DNA of 7,130 nt from S012-135 sp964423785 (GCA_964423785.1 CAYRGZ010000142.1:1-7130); one strand, 5' to 3'; positions 1 through 7,130 are shown, numbered from the stretch's first letter. Notes: generated by a model not told the origin, from the sequence alone. Program-made: numbers and translations.

Positions 1-937
1 GGCCGATTATCGCAAGCTGGGCCGGATGCTGATTCCCGCCTTGGTCGCCATTCTCGACGGTGCCGATCCCGGTACCATTCCCATTGCCCTGCCGGATCGT
101 TACCGTCTCATCGTCAACCTCAACGCCGCCAAGATGCTCGGCTACCAGTTTCCCTACCGGTTCGCCGCCAATGCAGACGAGATCCTGCGCGGCTATGCCG
201 GCCAGTCCATCGAGATCAGCGGCAGCGGCGACAGCCTGCGCCTGCTCCGCCGGCTCGCCGCCGCCCTGGAGGAGGAACTGGACGGCGGCACCATCGTCGT
301 GCCCGATAGCATCGGCTCCACCGGTGGTATCCGCCGCCTGCTCGCCGGCAAGACCGACCTCGCCCGGATCAGCCGGCCGCTGACGAAGGAAGAAAAACAA
401 CAAGGCATCATCGCCGTGCCCTTCGCGCTCTCCCCCATCGTCTTCGTCGTTCACCCGCGAACCGCCGGCATCACCAACCTGACCAGCCGGCAACTGGTGG
501 AGATCTACACCGGCGCCGTCACCGACTGGAGCCAGGTGGGCGGCAAGCCCGGGCCCATCTACCCGGTCACCCGGGAACCGGGGGACTCTTCCCTGCGGGT
601 ACTGACCAGTGCCATTGCCGGTTTTCCCGAAAAGAGCCCGATGGCGAAGGTGGTCTATTCGACCTCTAAGGCGGCCGCCGTTCTCCAGCGATTCGCCAAC
701 ACCATCGGTTTTCTACCCTTGTCCATGGCGCCCGATGATGTCGAAGTCATCCGTATCGACGGCATCCTGCCCTCGCCGGCCACGGTGGCCGCCGGGGCCT
801 ACCCGCTGACGGTTCCCCATTCCATCGCCTATCAGGGCAGGCTCTCCGGCCTCGCCCGTCGGTTCATCGTTTTCTTACGCTCAAATACCGCCGCGCGCCT
901 GATGCTCGCCAACGGCGCCGTGCCGGTGAACCGGTGA
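1..937 (+). CDS. Tandem periplasmic binding protein, 5' truncated (ABC_sub_bind end + PstS-like domain)
   Basis: The reading frame is open from the window edge (first full codon at 2), so the ATG at 26 is probably internal and the gene begins upstream; 311 residues are visible. Residues 1-63 read like the C-terminal end of an ABC_sub_bind (PF04392, TrpX-like) protein: a helix ending in ILDGADPGTIPI, then PDRYRLIVNLNAAKMLGY and ANADEIL. Residues 69-311 read like a PstS-type domain: IEISGSGDS, PDSIGSTGGIRRLLAG, DLARISRPL, then NLTSRQLVEIYTGAVTDWSQVGG, which matches the usual 'LTxxQLxxIFxGxxxxWxxVGG' stretch, and a C-terminal RRFIVFLRS helix. The expected role is periplasmic binding of an anion or small solute. 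No permease or ATPase is visible, and the next gene encodes a Cache sensor 31 nt downstream, so a ligand-presenting role for a receptor is as plausible as transport. The substrate is unknown. Confidence 0.8.
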   Translation, partial: ADYRKLGRMLIPALVAILDGADPGTIPIALPDRYRLIVNLNAAKMLGYQFPYRFAANADEILRGYAGQSIEISGSGDSLRLLRRLAAALEEELDGGTIVVPDSIGSTGGIRRLLAGKTDLARISRPLTKEEKQQGIIAVPFALSPIVFVVHPRTAGITNLTSRQLVEIYTGAVTDWSQVGGKPGPIYPVTREPGDSSLRVLTSAIAGFPEKSPMAKVVYSTSKAAAVLQRFANTIGFLPLSMAPDDVEVIRIDGILPSPATVAAGAYPLTVPHSIAYQGRLSGLARRFIVFLRSNTAARLMLANGAVPVNR

Positions 938-968
938 TCGTTCGCAAACACGCAGGTACGGACGCATC

Positions 969-1898
969 ATGTTCCAACCCTTACGCAACCGGCTCGTTGC
1001 CCTCCAACTCGCCGTGCTGATCGTCGGTATCGGGACCATCGTCGGCGCGGGATACACGCTGCTCGACCGCTATCTGCGCGAAACCCAACTCTCCGGCATG
1101 CCGGAGACCACGGCGAGTAGAGCCCAACAACTGGCGACCATCCTCCGCTACAAGGAACTCCTCCTCCAGCGGCTGGCCACCGACGAGGCCGTCGAACGGT
1201 TCACCTTTTCCGGCAATCCCAAGGACCTCCAGCCGTTATTCGAAAAATTCGTACCAGAATTCAAATACATAGAACTCATAAACGACGAGGACGAAAGGGA
1301 GTTCGGCATCGTCCCCGCCGAGGTCACGCCCCCGGTGATGACCGAGTCCCTGCTGCAACGGCTCCTCTGGCGTCCCAATCGGCCGTTCACCATCCTCCAG
1401 CCCGGTGACGGGGATGCCATCTTCTTGTATTACCTGGAGAATTTCGGAGAGTTCGGAGGGATCTTCCTGGCCGGCATCCCGGACCAGGACCTGATCCGGG
1501 TCCTTGGGGACCTGCACTACGGAAAAAACGGCTTCTTCCTCGTAACCGACAGCCAGGGCGATATCCTGCTGGCCGATCCCCTCCACATCGCCGTCAATGG
1601 GCTCACCTCCGTGACCCCGTTCTGGCATGGAAGCGAAGCCGAAATCCAGCGCCTCCGGGTGGGAAACAAGACTTGCTACGTCTCGGCGAGCCCGGTGATC
1701 GGCGGCGATTGGTGGCTCGTCGGTGTCCTGCCGGAGGATGAATTCGTCACCATCCCCCACCGCCTGCGCAACATCCTGGTCGGCCTAGCCCTTCTCACCC
1801 TGGCGGCATGGGTGTTGGTGACCGTCTTCTTCTCTCCCTCCAGGGCCGCCCGCCCCGCCGACCGGGCCGATGGCCAAGGACAAGGCACCAGACCATGA
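969..1898 (+). CDS. Membrane-anchored Cache-domain sensor lacking an output domain
   Basis: The 309-residue protein has a short basic N-terminus, one transmembrane helix (about 9-31), a periplasmic region of some 230 residues and a second helix (about 268-288). The distal periplasmic part contains YGKNGFFLVTDSQGDILLADP (184-204), typical of the membrane-proximal lobe of dCache ligand sensors, and later GDWWLVGVLPEDEF. In related receptors the second helix leads into HAMP and then a kinase, GGDEF or chemotaxis domain. Here only SPSRAARPADRAD follows, which resembles the first residues of a HAMP domain, and the protein ends about 20 residues past the membrane. The gene follows the binding-protein gene by 31 nt with only a weak ribosome-binding site. 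Its TGA overlaps the ATG of folE2 (ATGA), so translation is probably coupled. It could be a decayed sensor kinase or a genuine output-less receptor; the Cache part looks intact. Confidence 0.75.
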   Translation: MFQPLRNRLVALQLAVLIVGIGTIVGAGYTLLDRYLRETQLSGMPETTASRAQQLATILRYKELLLQRLATDEAVERFTFSGNPKDLQPLFEKFVPEFKYIELINDEDEREFGIVPAEVTPPVMTESLLQRLLWRPNRPFTILQPGDGDAIFLYYLENFGEFGGIFLAGIPDQDLIRVLGDLHYGKNGFFLVTDSQGDILLADPLHIAVNGLTSVTPFWHGSEAEIQRLRVGNKTCYVSASPVIGGDWWLVGVLPEDEFVTIPHRLRNILVGLALLTLAAWVLVTVFFSPSRAARPADRADGQGQGTRP

Positions 1899-2632
1899 AC
1901 CTGAAGACCGTAGGCATCAAGGATGTCCATCTGCCGGTCAAGATCCGGCAAAAAGCAGGCGGCCACCAAGAGACGGTGGCCACCATCACCCTGCAGGCCG
2001 ACCTGGGCCCCGGACACCGGGAACGGTGCGTCCCGGAGTTCATCACCATTCTCAACCGCTACCAGGACGACCTCGGCGCCACCTGCCTGCCCTCCCTCCT
2101 GAGGGAAACCCGGCAGCGGCTGGGGGCCACCGCGGCCCGGGTGACGTTGACGTTCCCCTACTTCCTGCGCAAGCGAGCACCGGTGACCGGTACCCCCGGC
2201 CTCATGGAATACACCTGCCGGTTCAGTGGCAGTAGCGGCGAGGACCGGGAAGAAATCGTCCTGTCCGTCTGGGTGCCGAGCACCACCCTGTGTCCCTGTT
2301 CCAAGGAGATCAGCGACCACGGCGCCCACAACCAGCGGGCCGAGATCAATTTGAATGTCCGCTATCGCAACTTCGTCTGGCTCGAAGATCTCATCACCCT
2401 GGTGGAGGGCTGCGCTTCCTGCGAAGTCTTCTCACTCCTGAAACGGCCGGACGAGAAATACGTCACCGAGCAGGCCTACCAGAACCCCATGTTCGTCGAG
2501 GACGTGGTCCGCAAGATCGCCGAGACCGCCCGCGCCCATCCCAATATCACCTGGTTTTCGGTCGGGGTGGAAAGCTTCGAGTCCATTCACAAGCACAGCG
2601 CCTACGCCTTTGTCGACAGCACGGAAATATGA
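1895..2632 (+). CDS. folE2: GTP cyclohydrolase IB (FolE2)
   Basis: This is the GTP cyclohydrolase I of the FolE2 (COG1469) type, which converts GTP to 7,8-dihydroneopterin triphosphate, the entry to tetrahydrofolate and queuosine synthesis; it acts in the cytoplasm. The 245-residue product shows VGIKDVHLPV near the N-terminus, the signature STTLCPCSKEISDHGAHNQR with the expected catalytic/metal cysteine C133 and histidine H145, the Glu-rich RPDEKYVTEQAYQNP segment (185-198), and ESIHKHSAYA (229-238) with the C-terminal histidines. The ATG at 1895 is chosen because it overlaps the sensor stop as ATGA, has AAGG 9 nt upstream, and begins where the family homology begins; the in-frame codons back to 1808 are unlike FolE2. 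The N-terminus is shorter than in many FolE2 proteins, which carry about 10-20 residues before the VGIK segment. The enzyme is known to tolerate metals other than zinc, and in some bacteria it is induced when zinc is scarce; no Zur site can be judged here. Confidence 0.93.
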   Translation: MNLKTVGIKDVHLPVKIRQKAGGHQETVATITLQADLGPGHRERCVPEFITILNRYQDDLGATCLPSLLRETRQRLGATAARVTLTFPYFLRKRAPVTGTPGLMEYTCRFSGSSGEDREEIVLSVWVPSTTLCPCSKEISDHGAHNQRAEINLNVRYRNFVWLEDLITLVEGCASCEVFSLLKRPDEKYVTEQAYQNPMFVEDVVRKIAETARAHPNITWFSVGVESFESIHKHSAYAFVDSTEI

Positions 2633-2647
2633 AAACGGCTTCCCGCC

Positions 2648-3784
2648 TCAGTCCTTGTCGGAGTGGCAGGTGAAGCAACCGCAACTGACGTCGGGCGTGG
2701 CGTTCTTGCAAGTATTGTAATCCCAGCGCAACAGATCGGAATAGGGGCTCGCATGGGCCCGATGGCAGGAGAGACAGAAAACCACGTCGGTCCCCGGCGT
2801 CACCGAACCGGATGCCTGGGTGGTGGCATCGGCGATGGTCTGGCGGGCCACCGGTGCCAAGACGGAATAGGACGTGTAACTGGAATAGGGAGCTGCATTG
2901 GGCAGGACCGCGTCGCTGGGATGGCGAATCCATGGTCCCGAAGTAGTGAGCCCGGCGCCGGAATGGAAATTACCGTGGCATTCGGCACAGAACTGGCTCA
3001 TGGTGGCGATATCGGCCCAGGTCTGGCTGGCCCGTCCGGAATCGAAGGTGGCCCCCCGGTACTCGTTGTGATCGGAGGTCCCTGTCGTGGCCTCCCAATC
3101 GCTGTCCTCGGCGCCACGAATCTTGTAGAGAAACCGGTAACTGGTACCCACCGTCGATCCCTGGCTCCCTTCGGTAAAACCGGCGCCGTACTGCAGGGCC
3201 GTGTCATCCTCGTGGTGGGCACCACGCAGGGCGTCGTACTGGCCGAGCTGATCCCGATCGCCATGACAACCGTTACGACCGGCGCACATGATCTGGCCGG
3301 AACTGTAAGCGGGGTCATAACCCGCTGTCGAAGGATCGAAGGCACTGTCGTAACCTGGTGGCGTATTTCCGAGGGTGCCGTCGGTGGCGATCGCCGAACC
3401 AAAACCGTGCACGTTGTGACCGTACGAGTCGTCGACGAAGACGTTACGGAAATTGCCGGCAGCGAGATCGGTGCCGGCGTTATGGGCGATCTGCGGGATA
3501 CCGCTGATGACGTTGGCACTGCCGTTTGGATTCTGGGCATGACAACCGAGACAGTCCATGCGCAAGAGAATATTCCTGGTATCGGCGTGGCAGTCGGTGC
3601 ATTCTCCCGAACCACCGGAGGTGGGAGTGCTGTCGAGCTTCATCGTCGCGCCAGCCTGACTGTTGTGCATGGTGTGGCAACCGCTGCATTCCCCGGATAC
3701 CGCCCCGGCAGCCGGTAACACACCCACACCGCAAACGTTCATTGTCAGCCCGACCAACACGACCACGATCCCCTTGCCGATCAT
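2648..3784 (-). CDS. Exported multiheme c-type cytochrome, OmcS-like
   Basis: The 378-residue protein starts with a signal peptide: MIGKG, a hydrophobic core (6-24) and a likely cleavage after AGA (28). C18 is not in a lipobox. It carries six CXXCH heme sites at C33, C62, C78, C266, C337 and C370, and one CX5CH at C167-H174. Candidate distal histidine ligands are CHTMH (40), IAHN (101), GHNVHG (123, 126), GAHH (190, 191), NFH (274), IRHP (288) and CHRAH (344). From memory, the first segment (CXXCHTMHNS), the CAxCH...H...RHP segment, CLSCHRAHAS and the last CXXCH at the extreme C-terminus match the layout of Geobacter OmcS, a filament-forming hexaheme cytochrome; other unnamed deltaproteobacterial cytochromes share it too. 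The role is probably extracellular or periplasmic electron transfer. The start at 3784 is preferred over longer in-frame starts (3835, 4099) because the signal peptide begins here and the promoter lies at 3842-3871. The ribosome-binding site is weak. It is convergent with folE2, with a 15 nt gap. Confidence 0.88.
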   Translation of the reverse strand: MIGKGIVVVLVGLTMNVCGVGVLPAAGAVSGECSGCHTMHNSQAGATMKLDSTPTSGGSGECTDCHADTRNILLRMDCLGCHAQNPNGSANVISGIPQIAHNAGTDLAAGNFRNVFVDDSYGHNVHGFGSAIATDGTLGNTPPGYDSAFDPSTAGYDPAYSSGQIMCAGRNGCHGDRDQLGQYDALRGAHHEDDTALQYGAGFTEGSQGSTVGTSYRFLYKIRGAEDSDWEATTGTSDHNEYRGATFDSGRASQTWADIATMSQFCAECHGNFHSGAGLTTSGPWIRHPSDAVLPNAAPYSSYTSYSVLAPVARQTIADATTQASGSVTPGTDVVFCLSCHRAHASPYSDLLRWDYNTCKNATPDVSCGCFTCHSDKD

Positions 3785-3841
3785 ATCCCATCCCGCCCGA
3801 TACGGTCCGATCCTTTCTTCCGTCAGCGACCACATACTGTC

Positions 3842-3871
3842 ATTATACAAAATCATACCATAACGAGTCGA
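3842..3871 (-). promoter_or_regulatory. Sigma-70-type promoter of the multiheme cytochrome gene
   Basis: Read on the minus strand, TCGACT (3871-3866, four of six matches to the -35 consensus) is followed by an 18 nt spacer and a perfect TATAAT (3847-3842). Transcription would start near 3835, giving a leader of about 50 nt before the ATG at 3784. This makes the in-frame ATG at 3835 an unlikely start. The region is strikingly AT-rich against the GC-rich surroundings. This is a sequence match only. Confidence 0.6.
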
Positions 3872-3886
3872 TATTTCGGTATATTC
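3870..3886 (-). repeat. AT-rich imperfect repeat, copy 1 (overlaps the -35 edge)
   Basis: On the minus strand this reads GAATATACCGAAATATC. It resembles the plus-strand sequence at 3947-3963, sharing the core ATATACCGA, so the two form an inverted pair about 77 nt apart. Its position at the upstream edge of the cytochrome -35 box would suit a regulator site. Chance similarity in AT-rich DNA is a real alternative. Confidence 0.3.
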
Positions 3887-3917
3887 CCCATCGTACAACC
3901 CGGCGATCGTCTTGCCA

Positions 3918-4580
3918 TCACGTTCGCCGGTAGAGGTGATGCGCCAAGATATACCGATATACCGGCGGGGGCACCATGTCGCTGATATCACGGCCGACGG
4001 CAAGCCGCCGGCGAATCTCGGTGGAAGAACAGGAGACCGGCTCCATGACCAAAAGGCGCACGACGTTGCCGGAGCGCGGGTCCTGCCAGGTGGCGTCATC
4101 CCGGCGCACGAGACGATGCAAAGGAAGAGCAGGTTCGGCGGGCAGGGGGTACGAAGGACGGGCGATCACCACCAGACTCGCGTGGTCGAGAAGCCGCTGG
4201 GGTTCCTTCCAGGTCTGGATCTCGGCAAAGGCATCGGCGCCGATCAAGAAGAAGATACCGGTATCTGGCCCCAACTCCCGGGCCAGAGCGGCCAGGGTAT
4301 CCACCGTGTAGGACGGCCCGGGCCGTCGTAGTTCGAAATCGGAAACCTCGCACCCCTCGATCCCATCGACGGCGAGGTGCAGCATGGCGAGCCGGTGTTC
4401 CTGCGCCACATGGCACCGTTTGTGGGGAGGTTGGTGGGCCGGCATGAACAGGACGCGGTCGAGACGGCAGGCCGTGCGGGCCGCCTCGGCCATGGCCAGG
4501 TGACCGCGATGGACCGGATCGAAGGTGCCCCCCAGCACCCCGATCCGGCCCGCCTGCCGTTTCGTGCTCGTCACGGGCAC
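3918..4580 (-). CDS. nadD: Nicotinate-nucleotide adenylyltransferase (NadD)
   Basis: NadD transfers AMP from ATP to nicotinate mononucleotide, forming deamido-NAD in the cytoplasmic NAD pathway. The 220-residue product has the nucleotidyltransferase signature GGTFDPVHRGH (17-27) with its HxGH histidines, AHQPPHKR (48-55), the FLIGADAFAEIQTW block (111-124), and the C-terminal SSTEIRRRL (185-193) that binds the ATP phosphates, followed by VPPPVYRYI. Length and order are normal for the family. The start at 4580 is GTG, 6 nt after the proA stop, with GAGG only about 4 nt upstream. A second in-frame GTG at 4574, about 10 nt from the same GAGG, is equally possible and changes the protein by two residues. 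It is the third gene of the proB-proA-nadD string and almost certainly co-transcribed. I recall rsfS often following nadD in related genomes; here a cytochrome with its own promoter follows instead. Confidence 0.95.
   Translation of the reverse strand: MPVTSTKRQAGRIGVLGGTFDPVHRGHLAMAEAARTACRLDRVLFMPAHQPPHKRCHVAQEHRLAMLHLAVDGIEGCEVSDFELRRPGPSYTVDTLAALARELGPDTGIFFLIGADAFAEIQTWKEPQRLLDHASLVVIARPSYPLPAEPALPLHRLVRRDDATWQDPRSGNVVRLLVMEPVSCSSTEIRRRLAVGRDISDMVPPPVYRYILAHHLYRRT
3947..3963 (+). repeat. AT-rich imperfect repeat, copy 2, containing a tandem GATATACC pair
   Basis: Bases 3948-3963 are two perfect tandem copies of GATATACC, and the segment matches the minus-strand sequence at 3886-3870. 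It lies inside the end of nadD, where it encodes VYRYI, a stretch expected in NadD, so coding constraint may explain it. Confidence 0.3.
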
Positions 4581-4586
4581 CCCGCC

Positions 4587-5849
<1,263 letters not shown>

Positions 5850-5872
5850 GGTTTCTCCCCTGGTTGTTTCGG

Positions 5873-7087
5873 TTACTGTTCGGCAAAGACCACGAGGTTG
5901 TCGCGATGGATCACCTCATCGGCGTCCTTGTGACCGAGTCGGTCTGCGATCTCACTCGTCTGGCACCCCTTGATCCGGGCGATCTCCTCGGCGGAATAGT
6001 TGACCAGCCCCACCGCCACCTGATTCCCCTCCTGATCCTCGCAACGCACCGGATCCCCGACCCGGAAGGCGCCCCGCACCGCCACGATACCGGCCGGCAG
6101 CAGACTGGTCTTGTGCTCGACCAGGGCACGGCAGGCGCCGCCGTCGAGGACCAGGCTGCCCTTGGGCCGCAAGGTATAGGCAATCCAGTGCTTCCGGTTC
6201 GGCAACCGTTCCCGACGGGGTGCGAAGAAGGTCCCCACCGGCTCGCCGGCGAAGATGCGGCGTAAGCTCCCGATCCGACGACCCGGCCCGATGAGGAAAC
6301 AACCGCCCCGGCGGCACACCGCCTTGGCCGCCCGGATCTTGCTCCGCATACCGCCGGTGCCGAGCTTTCCCACCACATGGCCGGCCATGGCCTCGATGGC
6401 GGCGTCCACCTCGCGTACCGTCAACACGAGTTCGGCCGTCGGATCGGCGGCTGGATTGGCGGTGTAGAGACCGTCGACATCGGTGAGGCAGATACAGAGG
6501 TCCGCCTCCACCAGGGAGGTGAGCATGGCGGCCATGGTGTCGTTGTCGCCGAAACGGAGTTCATCCACCGATACGGTATCGTTTTCGTTGATCACCGGCA
6601 GGATGCGCCAGTGCAGGAGGGTGAAGAGGGTATTGCGGATATTGAGATAGCGGCCGCGATGGGCGAGATCGTCGTGGGTGAGCAGGATCTGGGCGATATG
6701 CCGTCGGTGATGGCCGAAGACCGTCTCGTAGGCCTGCATGAGCCGACCCTGGCCGACGGCTGCCACCGCCTGTTTCTCCCGCAGGGAAAGGTCGTGCCCC
6801 CCGAATCCGAGCCGACGCCGGCCGGCGGCCACTGCCCCGGAACTGACCAGCAGCACCTCGCGGCCCTGGTCGAAGAGCCAGGCGATATCCTCGGCCAACC
6901 CTTCAAGCACCTCCATGTCTAGGCCGTGCTCGCCGGTGACCACCGCGCTGCCGACCTTGACCACCACCCGGCGGGCCTGGTCCAGGTACGGCCGGCGCAA
7001 CGCGAGCTCCGCATCAACGTTCGGGGTCATGGTTGGTATGTGTCTCCTCAAGAGGCCGGCTGGAGCTTGCCAACGGTAACTGCTCAC
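5873..7087 (-). CDS. proB: Glutamate 5-kinase with PUA domain (ProB)
   Basis: ProB phosphorylates the gamma-carboxyl of glutamate, the committed and normally proline-inhibited step of proline synthesis. The amino-acid-kinase domain shows RVVVKVGSAVV (40-50), VSSGAVAAGRRRLG (81-94), PVINENDTVSVDELRFGDND (164-183), CLTDVDGLYTANP (200-212) and KLGTGGMRSKIRAA (241-254). The C-terminal PUA domain runs from about 309 (GSLVLDGGACRAL) through VGLVNYSAEEIARIKG (359-374). Two starts compete. GTG at 7087 has AAGGAG 7 nt upstream and overlaps a stop of another frame (GTGA), suggesting coupling to an upstream gene, but adds 19 residues not expected in the family. ATG at 7030 gives 385 residues, closer to usual, but its GAGGAG is 13 nt away. 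I list the longer form on the strength of the ribosome-binding site. Confidence 0.93.
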   Translation of the reverse strand: MSSYRWQAPAGLLRRHIPTMTPNVDAELALRRPYLDQARRVVVKVGSAVVTGEHGLDMEVLEGLAEDIAWLFDQGREVLLVSSGAVAAGRRRLGFGGHDLSLREKQAVAAVGQGRLMQAYETVFGHHRRHIAQILLTHDDLAHRGRYLNIRNTLFTLLHWRILPVINENDTVSVDELRFGDNDTMAAMLTSLVEADLCICLTDVDGLYTANPAADPTAELVLTVREVDAAIEAMAGHVVGKLGTGGMRSKIRAAKAVCRRGGCFLIGPGRRIGSLRRIFAGEPVGTFFAPRRERLPNRKHWIAYTLRPKGSLVLDGGACRALVEHKTSLLPAGIVAVRGAFRVGDPVRCEDQEGNQVAVGLVNYSAEEIARIKGCQTSEIADRLGHKDADEVIHRDNLVVFAEQ

Positions 7088-7130
7088 GGGGTTGCTCCTT
7101 CGTATGCCGAAGTCGCGACCTCGCGGACCG
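7084..7130 (-). CDS. Possible 3' end of an upstream gene, cut by the window edge
   Basis: On the minus strand one frame enters from the window edge, encodes VREVATSAYEGATP and ends at a TGA that overlaps the GTG start of proB. A four-base stop/start overlap and the operon direction suggest a real gene end. Only 14 codons are visible and I do not recognise them. From memory obgE often sits here in related genomes, but nothing in these residues shows that. A second frame is also open to the edge, so the choice is uncertain. Confidence 0.35.
   Translation of the reverse strand, partial: VREVATSAYEGATP

Noticed and set aside
1870..1915. Frameshifted FolE2 N-terminus read from the ATG at 1870 (MAKDKAPDHEPEDRR)
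   Set aside because: It faintly resembles the usual FolE2 lead, but it overlaps in position the residues already used in the 1895 frame, so a simple frameshift would not restore the family order.
1676..2329. Minus-strand open frame across the sensor-folE2 joint
   Set aside because: It runs antisense to two supported genes and has no domain-like pattern.
2663..3718. Long plus-strand open frame of 351 codons opposite the cytochrome
   Set aside because: It is the complement of a gene with clear signal peptide and heme motifs; its translation is Gly/Val/Thr-rich without any recognisable domain.
3725..3740. Lipoprotein signal at C18 of the cytochrome
   Set aside because: The residues before the cysteine (TMNV) do not fit a lipobox, while AGA at 26-28 fits signal peptidase I.
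3900..3930. Hairpin CCGGCGA / TCGCCGG around the nadD stop as a terminator
   Set aside because: The stem is 7 bp with a 17 nt loop, overlaps coding sequence and has no T-run after it on the minus strand.
3785..4099. N-terminal extension of the cytochrome to the ATG at 4099 or 3835
   Set aside because: The extension overlaps nadD and covers the promoter, its translation is not signal-like, and a proper signal peptide begins at 3784.

Overview
The window is GC-rich (about 60% by eye), densely coded DNA that looks like a chromosomal segment of an anaerobic, metal- or sulfur-respiring bacterium. My best guess is a Desulfobacterota / Desulfuromonadia-type lineage. The reasons are the Geobacter-like multiheme cytochrome, a proB-proA-nadD string like the one I recall from that group, FolE2 as the GTP cyclohydrolase, and a periplasmic-binding-protein plus Cache-sensor gene pair. 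No rRNA marker is present, so the taxonomy is inference.

Left arm, plus strand (1-2632): three genes in one probable operon. (i) The 3' part of a periplasmic binding protein that appears to join the C-terminal end of an ABC_sub_bind (PF04392) domain to a complete PstS-like domain. (ii) A membrane-anchored Cache sensor that stops just where a HAMP domain should begin, so it has no output domain. (iii) folE2, GTP cyclohydrolase IB, whose ATG overlaps the sensor's TGA (ATGA). The sensor-folE2 joint looks like the scar of a deletion, or at least an unusual coupling of a ligand-sensing module to pterin/folate synthesis.

Centre, minus strand (2648-3920): convergent with folE2 is an exported multiheme c-type cytochrome of 378 residues with six CXXCH motifs and one CX5CH motif. 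Its first and last heme segments resemble, from memory, the Geobacter nanowire cytochrome OmcS. It has its own well-formed sigma-70-type promoter, with a perfect TATAAT, in an AT-rich island downstream of nadD.

Right arm, minus strand (3918-7130): a housekeeping operon read right to left, proB, proA, nadD, with gaps of 23 and 6 nt. ProB and ProA catalyse the first two steps from glutamate to proline; NadD makes the NaMN adenylate for NAD. The proB start may overlap the stop of a further upstream gene cut by the window edge. No RNA genes, insertion sequences, CRISPR arrays or gene-free stretches over 300 bases were seen. The longest non-coding interval is 3785-3917.
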